DNA of 64,000 nucleotides from Myxococcales bacterium (GCA_021806645.1 JAJZQX010000004.1:1-64000); one strand, 5' to 3'. Positions 18,382-28,017 are shown, counted from the stretch's first letter. The notes: generated from the letters alone by a model not told the origin. Translations and numbers: made by a program.

Positions 18382-19221
18382 TCACCCCTGGCCGAGGGGT
18401 CTCCCGCCCCGGCACCACTCGCTGAACGAGCCGACGTAGAGCGACGCTCCCTGGAGCCCGGCCAGCTCCAGCGCCAGCAGGGAGTGGCAAGCCGTGACCC
18501 CGGAGCCGCAGTGCACGGCCAGGTGCTCCGGCCGGGTCCCGCCGAGCAACTCGAGATACTGCTTGCGGAGCGCCGCCGGCGTCTTGAAACGGCCGGTGGC
18601 GTCGAGGTTGTCGGCGTACGGCAGGTTCACGGTGCCCGGGATCCGGCCCGCCACCGGGTCGAGGGGCTCGACCTCTCCGCGCCAGCGCTCGCGGCTCCGG
18701 ACGTCCAGCACCTTCCAGGCCGGGTCCTGGAGCAGCTGCTCCACCGCCTCGATCGACACGGTGGGCCGTCGCCAGGCGTCGCACGGATAGGGAGCCAGCG
18801 CTGCGACCGGTGTCGGCGGGGCGGTGGTCAGCGCCAGGCCCGCGGCCTGCGCCGCCTGGAGACCGCCATCCAGCACGGCCACGCGCTGGTGGCCGACCGC
18901 CCGCAGCATCCACCAGAGTCGGCCGGCGGCGTTGCCGCCCGAGGCGGCGTCGTAGGCCACCACCCTGGTGGCTGGGCCGATGCCCCACGCGCCCAGCTGG
19001 GCGGTCCATGTCGTCAGCGCCGGCAGCGGGTGGCGCCCGCCCCTGGCCGGGTCGAAGCCGGGCTCTGACGCGGCGCTGAGCCGGAGGTCCAGGTCGGCAT
19101 GGAGGGCGCCGGGGAAGTGACCGGCCGCGTAGAACTCGGTGCCGGGGCGGGCGTCCAGGATACGGACCGGATCGGTCATGGCTTTCAGCGCTTCCGCGGA
19201 GACGAGCGGGCCGAAGGACAT
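18382..19221 (-). CDS. sseA: Thiosulfate/3-mercaptopyruvate sulfurtransferase (two rhodanese domains)
   Basis: 279 aa. An inactive N-terminal rhodanese domain (VRILDARPGTEFYAAGHFPG) and a catalytic C-terminal one with VLDVRSRERWRGE and the active-site loop CGSGVTAC at 238-245, Cys238 being the persulfide carrier. The CGSGV(T) loop is the form typical of 3-mercaptopyruvate sulfurtransferases rather than thiosulfate rhodaneses. Cytoplasmic sulfur transfer. The 160-base gap between its stop and the lipoprotein gene holds a coding-like stretch on the minus strand but no gene I can defend. Confidence 0.9.
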   Translation of the reverse strand: MSFGPLVSAEALKAMTDPVRILDARPGTEFYAAGHFPGALHADLDLRLSAASEPGFDPARGGRHPLPALTTWTAQLGAWGIGPATRVVAYDAASGGNAAGRLWWMLRAVGHQRVAVLDGGLQAAQAAGLALTTAPPTPVAALAPYPCDAWRRPTVSIEAVEQLLQDPAWKVLDVRSRERWRGEVEPLDPVAGRIPGTVNLPYADNLDATGRFKTPAALRKQYLELLGGTRPEHLAVHCGSGVTACHSLLALELAGLQGASLYVGSFSEWCRGGRPLGQG

Positions 19222-19396
19222 GACCCGGATCTACCATGGGCGGCCGGCTGCGCTGGCGGGGCCGCGAGAAGACCTGGCGCTCCGACCCCCGGGCGGGGGG
19301 GCGTGGCCCAACCACTATTCCGAGAGCGTACCTGCCGGGTGAGGGGCCGGCCCCTTACAGTCCAAGCTGCCTTTTCCCCACCCGGAGCTCCCACGC

Positions 19397-20458
19397 ATGC
19401 GCGCCCGCCCCGTTGCCGCCGCCCTGCAGTTCCTTGCCATCGCCATCCTCTTCACCATCGCGCTCGGGATCGCTGCCTGTGGAGGTGGTGGCTCGGGGCC
19501 ATCGCCTGCGATCATCACCGCTCACCCCGCCGATCAGACCGTGACGGCGGGCACCACGGCGACCTTCGTGGTGGTGGCCAGCGGCGCCACCGGCTACCAG
19601 TGGCAGCGCAGCGACGACGGTGGGGCGACCTTCAGCAGCGTCCCCGGGGCCACGGCCGCCAGCCACACCACCGCGGTGACCACTCCGGCCGACAGCGGCA
19701 AGCAGTACCGCGTGGTCGTCACCGGCGCCGGCAACAGCGTCACCAGCTCGGCCGCCACGCTGACGGTGACGGCCGACACGCCGGTGAGCATCACCACCAC
19801 GTCTCCGCTCCCGGCCGGCACCGTGAACGTGGCCTACAGCGTGCAACTGGCGGCATCCGGCGGGACCCCACCCTTCACGTGGACTGTCTCGGGGGGGACG
19901 ATGCCGGCCGGCCTGGCCCTGGACGCGCCGACTGGCCTCATCAGTGGCACGCCAACGGCCGCCGCCGCCTATGGCCTGACCGTCCAGGTCTCGGACAGCG
20001 CCACCCCGCAGCAGTCGGATACCAGGTACTTCGACATCGATGTCCAGGCGCCATGTGACGTGGGCCTCGGCTCGGTGACCATCGCCGGCGCACCCAGCAC
20101 CGTCGAGGGGAAGCTCTGCCCAAGGGCGTCGGTGGCGCCGGGGACGCCCAACGCCAGCGGCATCGTGTATGCCACCTGGACCGAGACCTACCCCTACGGC
20201 AGTGGCGCGTACTACGAGCACCTCGGCGTCTGGTTCTACGCGGCGACCGGCCAGGTCGACTCGATGTCGTTCAACCTCCATGATCCGACGCGCAGCATCG
20301 TCTGGAACTGCTCGTCCGCCGCGTGGGCACCTCCTCCCTGTGCCAACGTGACGGTTGATCTGGGGCTCGGGACCGTCACCTTCGTCGACTCCGTGCTTGG
20401 AGAGAACGGGACGGTGAACAATCCCCTCACCTTGAACGGGGTGCTGAGGTACCGGTGA
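19397..20458 (+). CDS. Lipoprotein with Ig-like and He_PIG-type domains
   Basis: 353 aa. Lipoprotein signal with lipobox GIAAC, Cys28, then a Gly-rich spacer. Residues about 38-125 are an Ig-like domain (HPADQTVTAGTTATF, YQWQRSDDGG). Residues about 130-215 are a putative Ig (He_PIG) domain with the hallmark GTPPFTWTVSGG and GLISGTPT. The last 140 residues are unassigned, beta-rich, with a few Cys. Probably attached to the outer membrane or cell surface. It reads away from the sulfurtransferase; the gap 19222-19396 contains a 14-bp palindrome AGGGGCCGGCCCCT but no convincing promoter. Confidence 0.8.
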   Translation: MRARPVAAALQFLAIAILFTIALGIAACGGGGSGPSPAIITAHPADQTVTAGTTATFVVVASGATGYQWQRSDDGGATFSSVPGATAASHTTAVTTPADSGKQYRVVVTGAGNSVTSSAATLTVTADTPVSITTTSPLPAGTVNVAYSVQLAASGGTPPFTWTVSGGTMPAGLALDAPTGLISGTPTAAAAYGLTVQVSDSATPQQSDTRYFDIDVQAPCDVGLGSVTIAGAPSTVEGKLCPRASVAPGTPNASGIVYATWTETYPYGSGAYYEHLGVWFYAATGQVDSMSFNLHDPTRSIVWNCSSAAWAPPPCANVTVDLGLGTVTFVDSVLGENGTVNNPLTLNGVLRYR

Positions 20459-20641
20459 AGAACCGCCGCCAGGTCCACGCGCGTCCCGTACGACCTCCAC
20501 GCCACCGGGCTGGTCCAGGGCGAGGAGGTGCTGCTCGAGCCGCGCCGGCCGGCGGCCCGGCGCGCTGAGGATCGGCCGCGGCCGTGTCACACGGTCACCA
20601 CCTCCGGGCCTCCCCTCCCCGACACCTGCCTGGGAGGGACC

Positions 20642-23600
20642 ATGGAGCGCTTCGTGGGAGTCGACGTCGGGGCCGAGACCATCAAGGCGGTGGAGCTGGT
20701 TCGCGTGGCGGGCTCGCTCGCCGTGGCGCGGCGGCTGGAACTGGCGCACGACAAGGAGCCCGGGGCGCGCCTGGTGGGACTCCTGGCCGGCCTCGACTGG
20801 CCGGGCGTCACCGCCGCGGCGGTGACCGGGCGGCTGGGACGCGGCGTGGCCCTGCCGCGCATCCCCACGCAGCAGGCCCTGCTGGCCGGGCATCGCCATC
20901 TCCACGGCGATCAGGCCGCCACCCTGGTGACCATCGGCGCCCGGGGCTTCCAGGTGATCGAGCTGCACGACGGCGGCCGGACCACGGCGCGGGAGAACTC
21001 GCGCTGCGCGCAGGGCACCGGCAACTTCCTTCGGCAGCTGGTGGAGCGGCTGGGGCTCGGGGTGGAGGAGGCCTGCCGGCTCGCCGAGGCCGAGGCCGAG
21101 CCGGCGCCGCTCTCCGGACGCTGCCCGGTGATCCTGAAGACCGACATGACCCACCTCGCCAACAAGGGCGAGCGCCGCGAGCGAATCCTGGCCGGGCTGC
21201 TCGACGCCGTCGCCGAGAACGTCGCCGCGCTGGTGAAGCCGGGGACCTGCCCCCGCCGCGTCTTCCTCAGCGGCGGCGTGGCCCGCGCCGCCCGGGTGCG
21301 CGCCGCCCTGCGCGGTCGCCTCGAGCGCCAGGGCATGAGGCTGGTCGAGACCGATCCGGGCGAGGCCCTCTTCCTGGAGGCGCTCGGCGCCGCGCTCCAC
21401 GCCGCGGCCGCGCCCACGCCGGTCCCGCCGCTCCAGGCCCTGCTCCGGCAAGCCGCCGGCACGCCGCTGGAGACCCTGCCGCCGCTGTCGAGCGCGCTGT
21501 CGCGGGTGCGGCGACTCACCCGGCCCGCGGCTTCGAGCGTGGCGCCGGCCAGGGTGGTGCTCGGCCTCGACGTCGGCTCCACCGGCTCCAAGGCCGTGGC
21601 GCTCGACGCCGACCGCGCCGGGCCGGCCTGGGAGGGCTACCTCAAGACGGGCGGCGATCCGGTGGGCGCGGCGCAGGCGCTGGTGCGGGAGTTCCTGGCC
21701 GGCCCGGCCGGCACGGCGCCGGTGGGGGCGGTGGGCGTCACCGGGAGCGGGCGGGAGATCGTCGGGTCACTGCTGGCGACCTGCTTCGGGCCGGAGCGCG
21801 TCTTCGTGCTCAACGAGATCGCCGCGCACGCCGCCGGAGCCGTGCACGTCGATCCCCGCGTCGACACCATCTTCGAGATCGGCGGGCAGGACGCGAAGTA
21901 CATCCGGCTCGAGGACGGCCGCGTGGTGGATGCGGCCATGAACGAGGCCTGCAGCGCCGGCACGGGCTCCTTCATCGAGGAGCAGGGCCGAAGCTTCGAC
22001 GGCGTGGCGGACGTGACCGCGCTGGCGGCGCTGGCGCGCGGGGCCGACGGCGCCGTGGCGCTCGGCCAGCACTGCTCCATCTTCATGGCCGAGGTGATCG
22101 ACGAGGCGGTGGCGGAGGGAGCCCCGCGGGATCGCATCGTGGCCGGGATCTACGAGTCGGTCATCGCCAACTACCTGAACCGGGTGAAGGGGAGCCGCTC
22201 GGTCGGCCAGGTGGTCTTCTGCCAGGGGATGCCCTTCACCGCCGATGCCCTGGCGGCGGCGGTGGCCCGCCAGACCGGCGCCGAGGTGATCGTCCCACCC
22301 AGCCCGGGCACCGTGGGGGCCCTGGGCATCGCGCTGCTGGCCGCCGAGGCCCTCCCGGCGGGCTCGTCGCCGGCGCTGGCGCTCCACCGGTTCCTCGAGG
22401 CCAGGGTGGAGAGGAAGGACACCTTCGTCTGTGGCGCCAGCAGCGGCTGCGGCGGCGAGGGGGCCCGCTGCCGGATCGACCGGCTCACCACGCTGGTGTC
22501 CGGCGAGCGGCGCCGCTTCAGCTGGGGTGGGGCCTGCGCCCTGCACGACGGCGGGACCCGCCGCCACACGCTGCCCGACCTGGCGCCCGACCCCTTCCGC
22601 GAGCGGGAAGCCCTGGTGGACGCGCTGGTGGCGAGGCTGGCCCCTCCCCGGGGCGGCCGCCGCGTCGCCCTCACCGACGAGTTCCAGCTCAAGGGGCTCT
22701 TCCCATTCTTCGCCACCTTCCTCCACGGCCTGGGACTGGACCTCGAGGTGGTGCGCGGCGCGGGGCGGACCGAGCTGAAGCGCGGCCTGGAGACGGCCAA
22801 CGTCCCCTTCTGCGCGCCCATGCAGCAGCACCACGGGACGGTGGCGGCGCTGGCCGCTCGCGGAGCCGACTTCGTCTTCCAGCCCATGCTGCGGGAGCTC
22901 CCGCGCGTGGCGGGGGAGCGCGCCTCGCAGCTCTGCCCCCTGGTGCAGGCCGCGCCCGACATCCTCCGCGCCGACCTCGGCGAGGCGCTGGCCGGTCGCC
23001 TCCTCTCACCGATCGTCGACGTCGGCCCCGGGCGGCTCGACGCTCCGGTCTTCCTGGAGGCCTGCCGGCGGCTCGCCGCCGCGGTGGGCGTCACCGACGA
23101 GCCCTCCTGGTGGGCCGCCTGGTCGGCGGGGCGCGAGGCCCAGGCCGCCTTCGACGAGGCGCTGCTCGGGATCGGCCGGCGGGCGCTGGCGCGCTGCCGG
23201 GAGGACGGGCTCCTCCCGGTGGTGGTGCTGGGACGCACCTACACCATCCACAACGACGTGCTCAACTCCAACGTCCCCGCCATCCTGCGGCAGCAGGGGG
23301 CCATCGCCATCCCGCTCGACTGCTACCCGGTCTCCGACGAGGCCCCGCGCTTCGAGAACATGTTCTGGGGCCACGGCCAGCGGATCCTGCGCGCCGCCTG
23401 GCAGGTGCGCCGGACGCCGGGCGTCCACGCCCTCTACGCCTCCAACTACTCCTGTGGCCCGGACAGCTTCACGCTCCACTTCTTCGGCGCCCTCATGGAG
23501 GGGAAGCCCTTCGCCGTCATCGAGACCGACGGCCACGCCGGCGACGCCGGCACCCGCACGCGCGTGGAGGCCTTCCTCCACTGTGTCCGCGAAGACCGGC

Positions 23601-24979
23601 GCGCCCCCGCGGCGCGGCCCTCGCCGGGCGTCGAACGGCTCACGGTGGTGAGCCGGACGCTGCCCGAGCTGCTGCGCGGGGGGGAGCGGCTGCTGGTGCC
23701 ACCCATGGGGCCCCAGGCCCAGGCCATCGGCGCGGTGCTGCGCGGCGTGGGGCTAGACACCGAGGTGCTGCCCGAGCCGACGCGCCAGACCCTGCGCCTC
23801 GGCCGCCGCCACACCTCGGGCAAGGAGTGCCTGCCGGCGGTGGTGACGCTGGGCGGGCTGCTGGAGCGGCTGGACCGGGAGGACGACCCGGCGGCCCGCT
23901 TCACCTTCTTCATGCCGGGCACCGACGGCCCTTGCCGCTTCGGCGCCTACAAGGAGCTGCACCAGCTGGTGCTCGACCGGCTCGGCCTTCGCGGCCGGGT
24001 GCGGATCTGGTCACCGCCCTTCGGCGACTACTTCCAGGGGATCCCGGCCGGGGCCGGCGCGCTGGTGCTCACCGGTGCCACGGCCATCGACCTGCTGCGG
24101 GACCTCCGCTACGAGGTCGGTCCCGGCGAGCCCCGCCCCGGCGCCTCGGAGCGGCTCTTCGACCAGTTCCTGGCGGAGCTGACGGGGCTGCTCGAGCGGG
24201 AGGCGGCGGCGGACCTCGGGGGTGGCCGTGTCCTCCGCGAGGCGGCCCTGGGGCGCCTCTACGGCGTCCCGGCGCTGCTCCGGCGGGCCGGCGACGCCTT
24301 CGCCGCGCTGCGCGGACCGGTCGAGGCACCCCGCGTCCTGGTGGTGGGCGAGATCTTCGTCCGCAACGAGCCCTTCTCCAGCGGCTTCGTCGCCGACGCG
24401 CTGGCGCGCCGGGGCATCGCCGTCCGGGTGGCCCCGGTCACCGAGTTCCTCCAGTACTCGGATCACTGCGGGCGGCAGCAGCGCCGGCTCGGCCTCGGCG
24501 ACCGGCTCGACGGCTGGGTGAGGCGCCGCATCGAGACGGCCTGCCACGCCGCCGCGGCCCGCGCCTTTGGCTGGCGCGAGCCGGCCGGCACCGCCGAGAC
24601 CCTGCACGCCGCCGCCCCCTACCTGCGCGACGCGCTGGAGGGGGAGACGGTCCTCACGCTGGGGGCAGCCGTCGGCGCCTGGCGGCGGCGCGAGGTGGAC
24701 GGCGTCCTCTCGGTCGGACCGCTCGAGTGCATGCCCAACAAGCTGGCCGAGTCGCTCTTCCACCACGCGGCGGCGCGTGAGGGGCTTCTCTCGCTCACGC
24801 TCTCGCTGAACGGCGACCCGGTCGATCCGGAGGCGCTCGACGCCTTCGCCTTCGCGGTCCACGCCCGGCACCGCGCCCGTGCCGGCCGCTCCCGCAGGCC
24901 CGCCCGAGGTCCGCGCCCGGATCCGCGCCTCGCGGGCGAGCTGGTCACGCTCGGCCCGCCGGCGCCGGACGCGCCCTGA
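20642..24979 (+). CDS. Giant acyl-CoA dehydratase-activase-like protein (BcrAD/BadFG, DUF2229)
   Basis: 1445 aa from ATG 20642, preceded by GGGAGG. Two ASKHA ATPase modules of the HgdC/BcrAD/BadFG type occur in tandem: one opens GVDVGAETIKAVEL near residue 5, the second GLDVGSTGSKAVALD near residue 307, followed by FEIGGQDAKYIRL and EACSAGTGSFIEEQG with the Cys expected for the [4Fe-4S] cluster. A DUF2229/CoA-enzyme-activase region (from about 670, VALTDEFQLKGLFPFF) and an HgdB-like Cys-containing C-terminal region follow. Such proteins activate 2-hydroxyacyl-CoA dehydratases or related radical enzymes by ATP-driven electron transfer. No dehydratase subunits are adjacent, so the target is unknown. 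Confidence 0.88.
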   Translation: MERFVGVDVGAETIKAVELVRVAGSLAVARRLELAHDKEPGARLVGLLAGLDWPGVTAAAVTGRLGRGVALPRIPTQQALLAGHRHLHGDQAATLVTIGARGFQVIELHDGGRTTARENSRCAQGTGNFLRQLVERLGLGVEEACRLAEAEAEPAPLSGRCPVILKTDMTHLANKGERRERILAGLLDAVAENVAALVKPGTCPRRVFLSGGVARAARVRAALRGRLERQGMRLVETDPGEALFLEALGAALHAAAAPTPVPPLQALLRQAAGTPLETLPPLSSALSRVRRLTRPAASSVAPARVVLGLDVGSTGSKAVALDADRAGPAWEGYLKTGGDPVGAAQALVREFLAGPAGTAPVGAVGVTGSGREIVGSLLATCFGPERVFVLNEIAAHAAGAVHVDPRVDTIFEIGGQDAKYIRLEDGRVVDAAMNEACSAGTGSFIEEQGRSFDGVADVTALAALARGADGAVALGQHCSIFMAEVIDEAVAEGAPRDRIVAGIYESVIANYLNRVKGSRSVGQVVFCQGMPFTADALAAAVARQTGAEVIVPPSPGTVGALGIALLAAEALPAGSSPALALHRFLEARVERKDTFVCGASSGCGGEGARCRIDRLTTLVSGERRRFSWGGACALHDGGTRRHTLPDLAPDPFREREALVDALVARLAPPRGGRRVALTDEFQLKGLFPFFATFLHGLGLDLEVVRGAGRTELKRGLETANVPFCAPMQQHHGTVAALAARGADFVFQPMLRELPRVAGERASQLCPLVQAAPDILRADLGEALAGRLLSPIVDVGPGRLDAPVFLEACRRLAAAVGVTDEPSWWAAWSAGREAQAAFDEALLGIGRRALARCREDGLLPVVVLGRTYTIHNDVLNSNVPAILRQQGAIAIPLDCYPVSDEAPRFENMFWGHGQRILRAAWQVRRTPGVHALYASNYSCGPDSFTLHFFGALMEGKPFAVIETDGHAGDAGTRTRVEAFLHCVREDRRAPAARPSPGVERLTVVSRTLPELLRGGERLLVPPMGPQAQAIGAVLRGVGLDTEVLPEPTRQTLRLGRRHTSGKECLPAVVTLGGLLERLDREDDPAARFTFFMPGTDGPCRFGAYKELHQLVLDRLGLRGRVRIWSPPFGDYFQGIPAGAGALVLTGATAIDLLRDLRYEVGPGEPRPGASERLFDQFLAELTGLLEREAAADLGGGRVLREAALGRLYGVPALLRRAGDAFAALRGPVEAPRVLVVGEIFVRNEPFSSGFVADALARRGIAVRVAPVTEFLQYSDHCGRQQRRLGLGDRLDGWVRRRIETACHAAAARAFGWREPAGTAETLHAAAPYLRDALEGETVLTLGAAVGAWRRREVDGVLSVGPLECMPNKLAESLFHHAAAREGLLSLTLSLNGDPVDPEALDAFAFAVHARHRARAGRSRRPARGPRPDPRLAGELVTLGPPAPDAP

Positions 24980-24980
24980 C

Positions 24981-25005
24981 CGGCGAATGCCGGCATCGTT
25001 CGCCG
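24981..25005. terminator. Hairpin between convergent genes
   Basis: CGGCGAA and TTCGCCG form a 7-bp stem around an inner TGCCGGCA palindrome, directly after the activase stop and 15 bases before the end of the convergent kinase gene. There is no T run on either strand, so termination is only possible, not shown. Confidence 0.35.
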
Positions 25006-25019
25006 CGGCAGGCCGGAGG

Positions 25020-27356
25020 TCACGGGATGCGCTCCAGCTCCAGTGCGAGCGCCCTCGCCTCCTCGAGGAGCGGGGCTCCCGGCTCGGCGCTCGACCAGGC
25101 GGCGAGCAGCCGCGCCAGCGGGACCCGGGCCGCCGCCGCATCACCGAGCCGGGCGTGCGCCTCGGCGAGGAGGAGCTGGCTGCGCGGCCAGGCCCAGCTG
25201 CGCCACATCTGCCGCCAGGCGTAGAGCCGCTCGAACCGGGTGAGCACCTCGACGGCCTCGGCGAACCGCCCGGCCCGGTGGGCCAGCTCGCCGAGCAGGT
25301 ACAGCGGCGCCACCCGCCAGGCGACCACCGGCACGCGGGCGCAGGTGGCGCGCAGCCGCTCCAGCGCGCCGTCCCGATCCCCGCGGTGCCAGGCCGCCAG
25401 CGCCGCGTGGGTCCAGTCCAGGACCGAGCCGGGCTGGAGCCCTCTCGCCAGCCGGGCCGCGCCCTCGAGGTCTCCCAGCCAGGCGAGCGAGACGGCATGC
25501 TCGGCCGCCGCGCGTGGCTCGGCGGCCCGGACCCGCTCCACCGCCGCCCGCACGCCGTCGAGGTCACCATCGCCCACCAGGTAGTCGGCGCGGATGGCGT
25601 GGTAGTTCCAGTCGCGGGTCACGGCCGGCACCTCGCGCGCCAGCTCGTCCAGCTGGGCCAGCCCGGCGCGGCGCCGCCCCTGGAAGGCCTGCAGCGCCGC
25701 GAGCCCGTAAAAGCCCATGCGCCTGACCGGGCTCCCGGCCGCCGCCAGCTGCACCACCTCCGCCTCGGCGACGGCGAACTGTCCGGAGAAGAAGACGGCC
25801 GCCAGCTGGTCCTCGCGCCCGGCCACGCCGCCTCCCACCGCCATGGCCCGCTCGCCGGCCCGGCGCGCCGCGTCGAGGTGGCCCAGCCATCCGGACGCCA
25901 CCGAGAGGCCGTGGAGCGCGGCCGGACCACCGGTCTCGTCCCAGCGCCGCGCCCAGGCCTGGAGCTCTTCGAGCCGGCCGAGCGCGCCGAGGGCGTCGGC
26001 GAGGTGGCCGGCGGCCCAGCCGTACTCGGGATCGAGCGCCACCACCTGCTCGAACCAGGGGAGCGCCGCCTCCAGCTCGTCGCGGTGGCGCAGGATGTCT
26101 CCCGCCTGGTACCAGGCCCGCACCTCGTCCGGCCAGGCCTCCACCAGCCGGCGGTAGGTGGCCAGCGCGGCCTCGTCGTCCCCGGCCACGTGGGCGGCGA
26201 AGGCCTCGATGAGGAGCCGGTCCCGCCCCGGGGCCCGGCCGGCGTGCCGCAGCGCGGCCTGCACGGCGGCCTCCTGCTCGGCGTGGTCGCCGCCGAACCA
26301 GCGCAGCCAGACGGCCAGCTCGTAGTGGGCCACGGCCAGCCCAGGGTCGCAGGCCACGGCCCGGCGCAAGAGGGCGCCACAGTCCTGCCCCAGCGCCGGG
26401 TGGCGGACGCACTGCTCGCCGAGGAAGTACCAGCGCCAGGCCTCGACGGCCTCCCCCGCCGTGGCCGTGACGGCAGCTGGTGGGGCCGTCCAGCCGCGCT
26501 CCAGCTCGAGGAGGGCTTCCAGCAGCTCGGCGCCGTCGCGATGGCGCTGGCCCGGCGACGCGGAGGTGGCCCGGGCGATGAGCGCGGCGAGCGGCGCGGG
26601 GACGCCGGGCCGGTCGAGCTCCGGCCTGGCCGCGTCCGGGCCGGTGGGAGGCGCGCCCCCCAGCATCTCGTGGAGCAGGCGCCCGACGGCGTAGAGGTCG
26701 GTTCGCTCGTCCTCGTCGGCGCCCGCCGCCTGCTCCGGCGCCATGTAGCCGGGCGTGCCGCTCCGGGCCGGCCCGCGCCGGCCGAAGACGGCGGCGAGGC
26801 CGAAGTCGAGCACCTTGACCGGTCCGCCCTCGACGAGGAAGACGTTGCCGGGCTTGAGGTCCCGGTGGAGCACGCCGGCGGCATGGGCGTGCACCAGCGC
26901 CCGGACCACCTCGACCGCCGCACCCACGGCGGCCCGCACCGGCAGCGGACCGCGCTCGAGCCGCGTCGCCAGCGACTCACCGCGCAGCAGCTCGAGCACC
27001 AGGTAGGGACCGGCCGGGCAGCGTCCCACGTCGTGGATGGTGACGATGTTGGGGTGGGAGAGATGCGCCGCGGCCTCGGCCTCGAGCCGCACGCGGGCCT
27101 CGATGGCCTCCGAGCCCTCGCGCCCGGCGGCCCGGATGATCTTCAGGGCCACGCTCCGCCGCAGCTCCGGATCGCGTGCCTCGAAGACGCGGCCGAAGCC
27201 GCCTCGCCCCAGCTCCCTGAGGACGGTGAAGCGCCCCACCGCCTCGCCGGGCCGCGGGAAGGCCGGCGCGGAGAGGTCGAGCTCCGGCAGGCGGGCCAGC
27301 TCGGCGAGGAGCGCGGAGACGGCCCCGGGCGCCGGCCTCTTGCCCCGGCCGCTCAC
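25020..27356 (-). CDS. Serine/threonine protein kinase with TPR-like C-terminal region
   Basis: 778 aa from a GTG that overlaps the sigma-factor TGA (GTGA), so the two are coupled. Kinase domain about residues 42-300: glycine loop LGRGGFGRVFEARD, Lys72 (VALKII), HRDLKPGN with Asp166, DFGLA at 184-188, GTPGYMAPEQ. There is no obvious transmembrane segment. Residues about 310-778 are Ala/Leu/Arg-rich helical repeats of TPR type (AVAHYELAVWLRWFGG; ATYRRLVEAWPDEVRAWYQ). It is cytoplasmic and probably phosphorylates or binds the co-encoded sigma factor or its partners, an inference from coupling. Confidence 0.92.
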   Translation of the reverse strand: MSGRGKRPAPGAVSALLAELARLPELDLSAPAFPRPGEAVGRFTVLRELGRGGFGRVFEARDPELRRSVALKIIRAAGREGSEAIEARVRLEAEAAAHLSHPNIVTIHDVGRCPAGPYLVLELLRGESLATRLERGPLPVRAAVGAAVEVVRALVHAHAAGVLHRDLKPGNVFLVEGGPVKVLDFGLAAVFGRRGPARSGTPGYMAPEQAAGADEDERTDLYAVGRLLHEMLGGAPPTGPDAARPELDRPGVPAPLAALIARATSASPGQRHRDGAELLEALLELERGWTAPPAAVTATAGEAVEAWRWYFLGEQCVRHPALGQDCGALLRRAVACDPGLAVAHYELAVWLRWFGGDHAEQEAAVQAALRHAGRAPGRDRLLIEAFAAHVAGDDEAALATYRRLVEAWPDEVRAWYQAGDILRHRDELEAALPWFEQVVALDPEYGWAAGHLADALGALGRLEELQAWARRWDETGGPAALHGLSVASGWLGHLDAARRAGERAMAVGGGVAGREDQLAAVFFSGQFAVAEAEVVQLAAAGSPVRRMGFYGLAALQAFQGRRRAGLAQLDELAREVPAVTRDWNYHAIRADYLVGDGDLDGVRAAVERVRAAEPRAAAEHAVSLAWLGDLEGAARLARGLQPGSVLDWTHAALAAWHRGDRDGALERLRATCARVPVVAWRVAPLYLLGELAHRAGRFAEAVEVLTRFERLYAWRQMWRSWAWPRSQLLLAEAHARLGDAAAARVPLARLLAAWSSAEPGAPLLEEARALALELERIP

Positions 27357-27916
27357 CCCAGCAGCCCCTGCTCGCGGGCCAGGCGCTCCAGCCGGTCCTT
27401 GAGCCGCTCGAAGCGCTTTCGCAGGGCCGCGGCACTGACCGGCGCCCCCTCCGCCGAGAGCACCACCGCCAGCTCCTCCCACTCCAGCTCCCGGTCGATC
27501 CGCAGGGACAGGAGCGTCTGGTCGTCCTCTTCGAGCGACTCGCGCAGCTGCCGCAGCGAATCGCGCCGCCCGCCCGGGAGCTGGGCCGAGTCGGCGATGG
27601 AGGCGGCCAGGCGCGAGGCCATGGTGGTGGGGAAGCGCTCGGCGCGGCGGCGGTAGGCATCCTTGCGGAAGCGCGACGCGGCGTTCCGGGCCACGCGGTA
27701 AGCCCAGGCGCGCAGCGAGCACTCGAAGCGGAAGCCCGGCAGGCCGTGCCACAGGTCCTCGGCGAACATGGAGAAGACGTCGCGCGCGTCGTCCTCGTCG
27801 AGGAGGCCGCCGAGGAAGCCGAGGATGTTGGGCCCGAGCGCCTCGATGGCGGCGGTGGCCGCCTCGTCCCCCGCCCCGCCATCCAGGAGGGCCTTCACCC
27901 GGGCATCCAGGTTCAT
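27353..27916 (-). CDS. ECF-like RNA polymerase sigma factor
   Basis: 187 aa from ATG 27916; an ATG at 27952 would add 12 residues. The sigma region 2 pattern runs from about residue 30 (LDEDDARDVFSMFAEDLW, then CSLRAWAYRVARNAASRF, the promoter-melting helix). A region 4-like HTH lies near the end (DRELEWEELAVVLSAEG, VSAAALRKRFERLKDRL). The overlap with a Ser/Thr kinase gene resembles the ECF-sigma/STK pairs described in myxobacteria and planctomycetes, where the kinase replaces an anti-sigma factor. Divergent from hrpB across a 101-base gap. Confidence 0.85.
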   Translation of the reverse strand: MNLDARVKALLDGGAGDEAATAAIEALGPNILGFLGGLLDEDDARDVFSMFAEDLWHGLPGFRFECSLRAWAYRVARNAASRFRKDAYRRRAERFPTTMASRLAASIADSAQLPGGRRDSLRQLRESLEEDDQTLLSLRIDRELEWEELAVVLSAEGAPVSAAALRKRFERLKDRLERLAREQGLLG

Positions 27917-28017
27917 CGCCGGATGATAGCCATATCGTTGACACTTGGTCATCGGAGCGTCCCCGCGGGTCCCGCGCCATTGGCCCCCCGCCCCCCGCTT
28001 CGGCTACAACTCCACCG

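Noticed and set aside
19338-19354. AGGGGCCGGCCCCT palindrome as a terminator or operator
   Set aside because: No T run follows on either strand and perfect G/C palindromes of this size are expected by chance at this base composition.
20584-24780. 1398-codon open frame overlapping the activase
   Set aside because: Same-strand frame shifted from the activase, Arg/Gly/Ala-rich, no motifs.
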